Position numbers and translations under genes: made by a program. A model generated the notes under the pieces. It saw only the letters and a list, made by a program, of their open reading frames with translations, was not told the DNA's origin and made no database searches. Positions 63,158 through 64,000 of a stretch of 64,000 nt of DNA are shown here, piece by piece. Origin of the DNA: Clostridium_AD sp036569345 (lineage in GTDB: Bacteria; Bacillota; Clostridia; Clostridiales; Clostridiaceae); the NCBI RefSeq assembly GCF_036569345.1, contig NZ_DATCQT010000185.1:21407-85406 (forward strand), given 5' to 3'. Position 1 is the stretch's first letter; every line of letters starts with the position of its first letter.

Positions 63158-63322
63158 ATTCCTCCTCCTTTCAATTCTTTATTATATTAATATTCTCAAA
63201 TTAGGCATTGGGGACCAATATTATGGAATAGAACTAATAATATTTTCTGAATTTATGGATATATACTTCTTTTTATTAATTAATATCATAAATAAATATT
63301 GTAAATAGTCCTTTATTAATGC

Positions 63323-63351
63323 TTGAGTTAAATTACAACATAAGATATAAT
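63323..63351 (+). promoter_or_regulatory. Sigma-A-like promoter for the small basic protein
   Basis: TTGAGT at 63323-63328, then 17 bases, then TATAAT at 63346-63351, about 55 bases before the start. Confidence 0.55.
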
Positions 63352-63406
63352 AAGCATATTGACTTTTTATAATTTTTATAATTTTTTATGTGAAGGAGTA
63401 ATATTG

Positions 63407-63829
63407 ATGGGATTAAAAGACAAATTGACCAATAGTTATACACAAGCTTATTTAAAAAGATATGGTGATAGACTTACACAAGCACAAGGTAGGGTTCTAT
63501 CTGTCAAAGTAGATGAAAAGATTTATTGGAAGTTTTTTAAAATATTTTGTAAATTAACTGTAACCATCTTAGTAAAAGCAGATGGAAGTAAATCAATTTC
63601 TAAATGTGTATTTAAAAAAAGACGTTGGTTTAAAAAAGTGAACTTTATATCTGTGCTTCAAGGCCATACTGTTATAATTCAAGGAATGAAGGGCAAAAAA
63701 GGTAAAGAACATAGTGAGCAGATTCAAGTTGTAAACATTAGAAACATGACAACAAAAAAAGACCTGGTTCCAATGAAGGGTAATACTCAAAAAGTTCAAA
63801 GAGTAAGAGCTGATAGACGATTTAAATAA
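63407..63829 (+). CDS. Small basic protein of unknown function
   Basis: I do not recognise this 140-residue basic protein. It starts MGLKDKLTNSYTQAYLKRYG after GAAGGAG and is rich in Lys/Arg (VFKKRRWFKKV, GMKGKKGKEHSEQIQ, RVRADRRFK). It has no membrane segment, and the beta-rich middle (LTVTILVKADGSKSISKCV) suggests a small nucleic-acid-binding fold, though this is a guess. It has its own promoter and terminator and is the last host gene before the intron. Confidence 0.7.
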   Translation: MGLKDKLTNSYTQAYLKRYGDRLTQAQGRVLSVKVDEKIYWKFFKIFCKLTVTILVKADGSKSISKCVFKKRRWFKKVNFISVLQGHTVIIQGMKGKKGKEHSEQIQVVNIRNMTTKKDLVPMKGNTQKVQRVRADRRFK

Positions 63830-63837
63830 AATAATAG

Positions 63838-63868
63838 AAGCTATATGACAAAAGTCATATAGCTTTTT
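63838..63868 (+). terminator. Terminator of the basic protein gene, immediately before the intron
   Basis: A 12-bp stem AAGCTATATGAC/GTCATATAGCTT (63838-63849 with 63854-63865) with a four-base loop and a T-run end just before the sequence that begins GTACGTCC. Confidence 0.85.
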
Positions 63869-64000
63869 GTACGTCCAGCATGTTCGCTGAGCCGATAGGC
63901 TGAAAGAAGCCTATGTCACCTAACCAACGGGAAGACAACCTGAGAGCAAGGGCGCTACTGGTAACGGTAGGGTCTGAAGGAAGCAGCAGGGGAAATGTGG
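63869..64000 (+). mobile_element. Group II intron, 5' end (bacterial class C-like), runs off window
   Basis: The sequence after the terminator begins GTACGTCCAGCATG. It resembles the 5' start GUGCG and following bases of class C group II introns, then shows domain I-type stems, CTAACCAACGGG and GGGCGCTACTGGTAACGGTAGGG. It is unlike the surrounding AT-rich DNA in composition. Insertion directly after an intrinsic terminator is the known habit of class C introns. The ORF (reverse transcriptase) and 3' end would be past 64000. Confidence 0.7.

Noticed and set aside
1..64000. CRISPR array, tRNA or rRNA genes
   Set aside because: No regularly spaced direct repeats and no tRNA-like cloverleaf or rRNA sequence was seen.

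Overview
The window is about 64 kb of AT-rich chromosome from a spore-forming, anaerobic-type Firmicute, most likely Clostridium sensu stricto. The evidence is low G+C, strong AGGAGG ribosome sites, spo0A with a sigma-H-like promoter and an 0A box, a complete spoIIIA operon, spoIIM, spoIVB, a YtfJ homologue, and a gene order (spo0A-spoIVB-recN-argR-nadK-tlyA-dxs-ispA-xseBA-folD-nusB-asp23-spoIIIA-efp-pilus genes-dapF) that I recall from C. acetobutylicum-type genomes. Nearly all genes are on the minus strand.

Layout: 1-880 is the edge of an integrated element. It holds the 3' part of a large serine recombinase and its terminator, then a 23-codon 5' fragment of a minus-strand host gene cut off at the junction. 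980-7500 carries two D,D-carboxypeptidases, a YtfI/YtfJ pair, scpA/scpB and a tyrosine recombinase with a Lys at the first catalytic Arg position. 7500-26400 is the spore-formation and housekeeping block: spoIIM, spo0A, spoIVB, recN, argR, nadK, tlyA, dxs, ispA, xseA/B, folD, nusB, asp23 and spoIIIAA-AH. efp follows, then a nine-gene type IV pilus/pseudopilus operon (27.4-33.8 kb), dapF divergent from rqcH, and a small unknown gene.

37.1-37.5 kb has no protein gene but contains a large imperfect palindrome ending in a strong terminator. I interpret it as a structured non-coding RNA on the minus strand, perhaps of the clostridial raiA type. After it come an RlmL-like methyltransferase gene and the pyrR-uraA operon with a PyrR-type attenuator. 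Then there is the division and cell-wall region: rluD, lspA, a TraR/DksA-like gene, mtnN, divIVA, ylmH, yggT, sepF, yggS, DUF881-sbp-DUF881, divIB, and then spoVE/ftsW, mraY, murF, murE, a PASTA-bearing penicillin-binding protein, ftsL, rsmH and mraZ. Five AAAGTGG-like boxes, four of them at exact 10-bp spacing, precede mraZ. murD, murG and ftsZ are not in this window.

The right end has ychF, a Lon-like protease whose nucleotide-binding loop looks eroded, an unknown basic protein, and the 5' end of a group II intron placed immediately after that gene's terminator (class C behaviour). That intron runs off the window.

The genes work together in three themes: peptidoglycan synthesis and division, forespore-mother cell communication during sporulation, and general metabolism and repair. 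The accessory signals are concentrated at both ends and in the 37 kb intergenic region.
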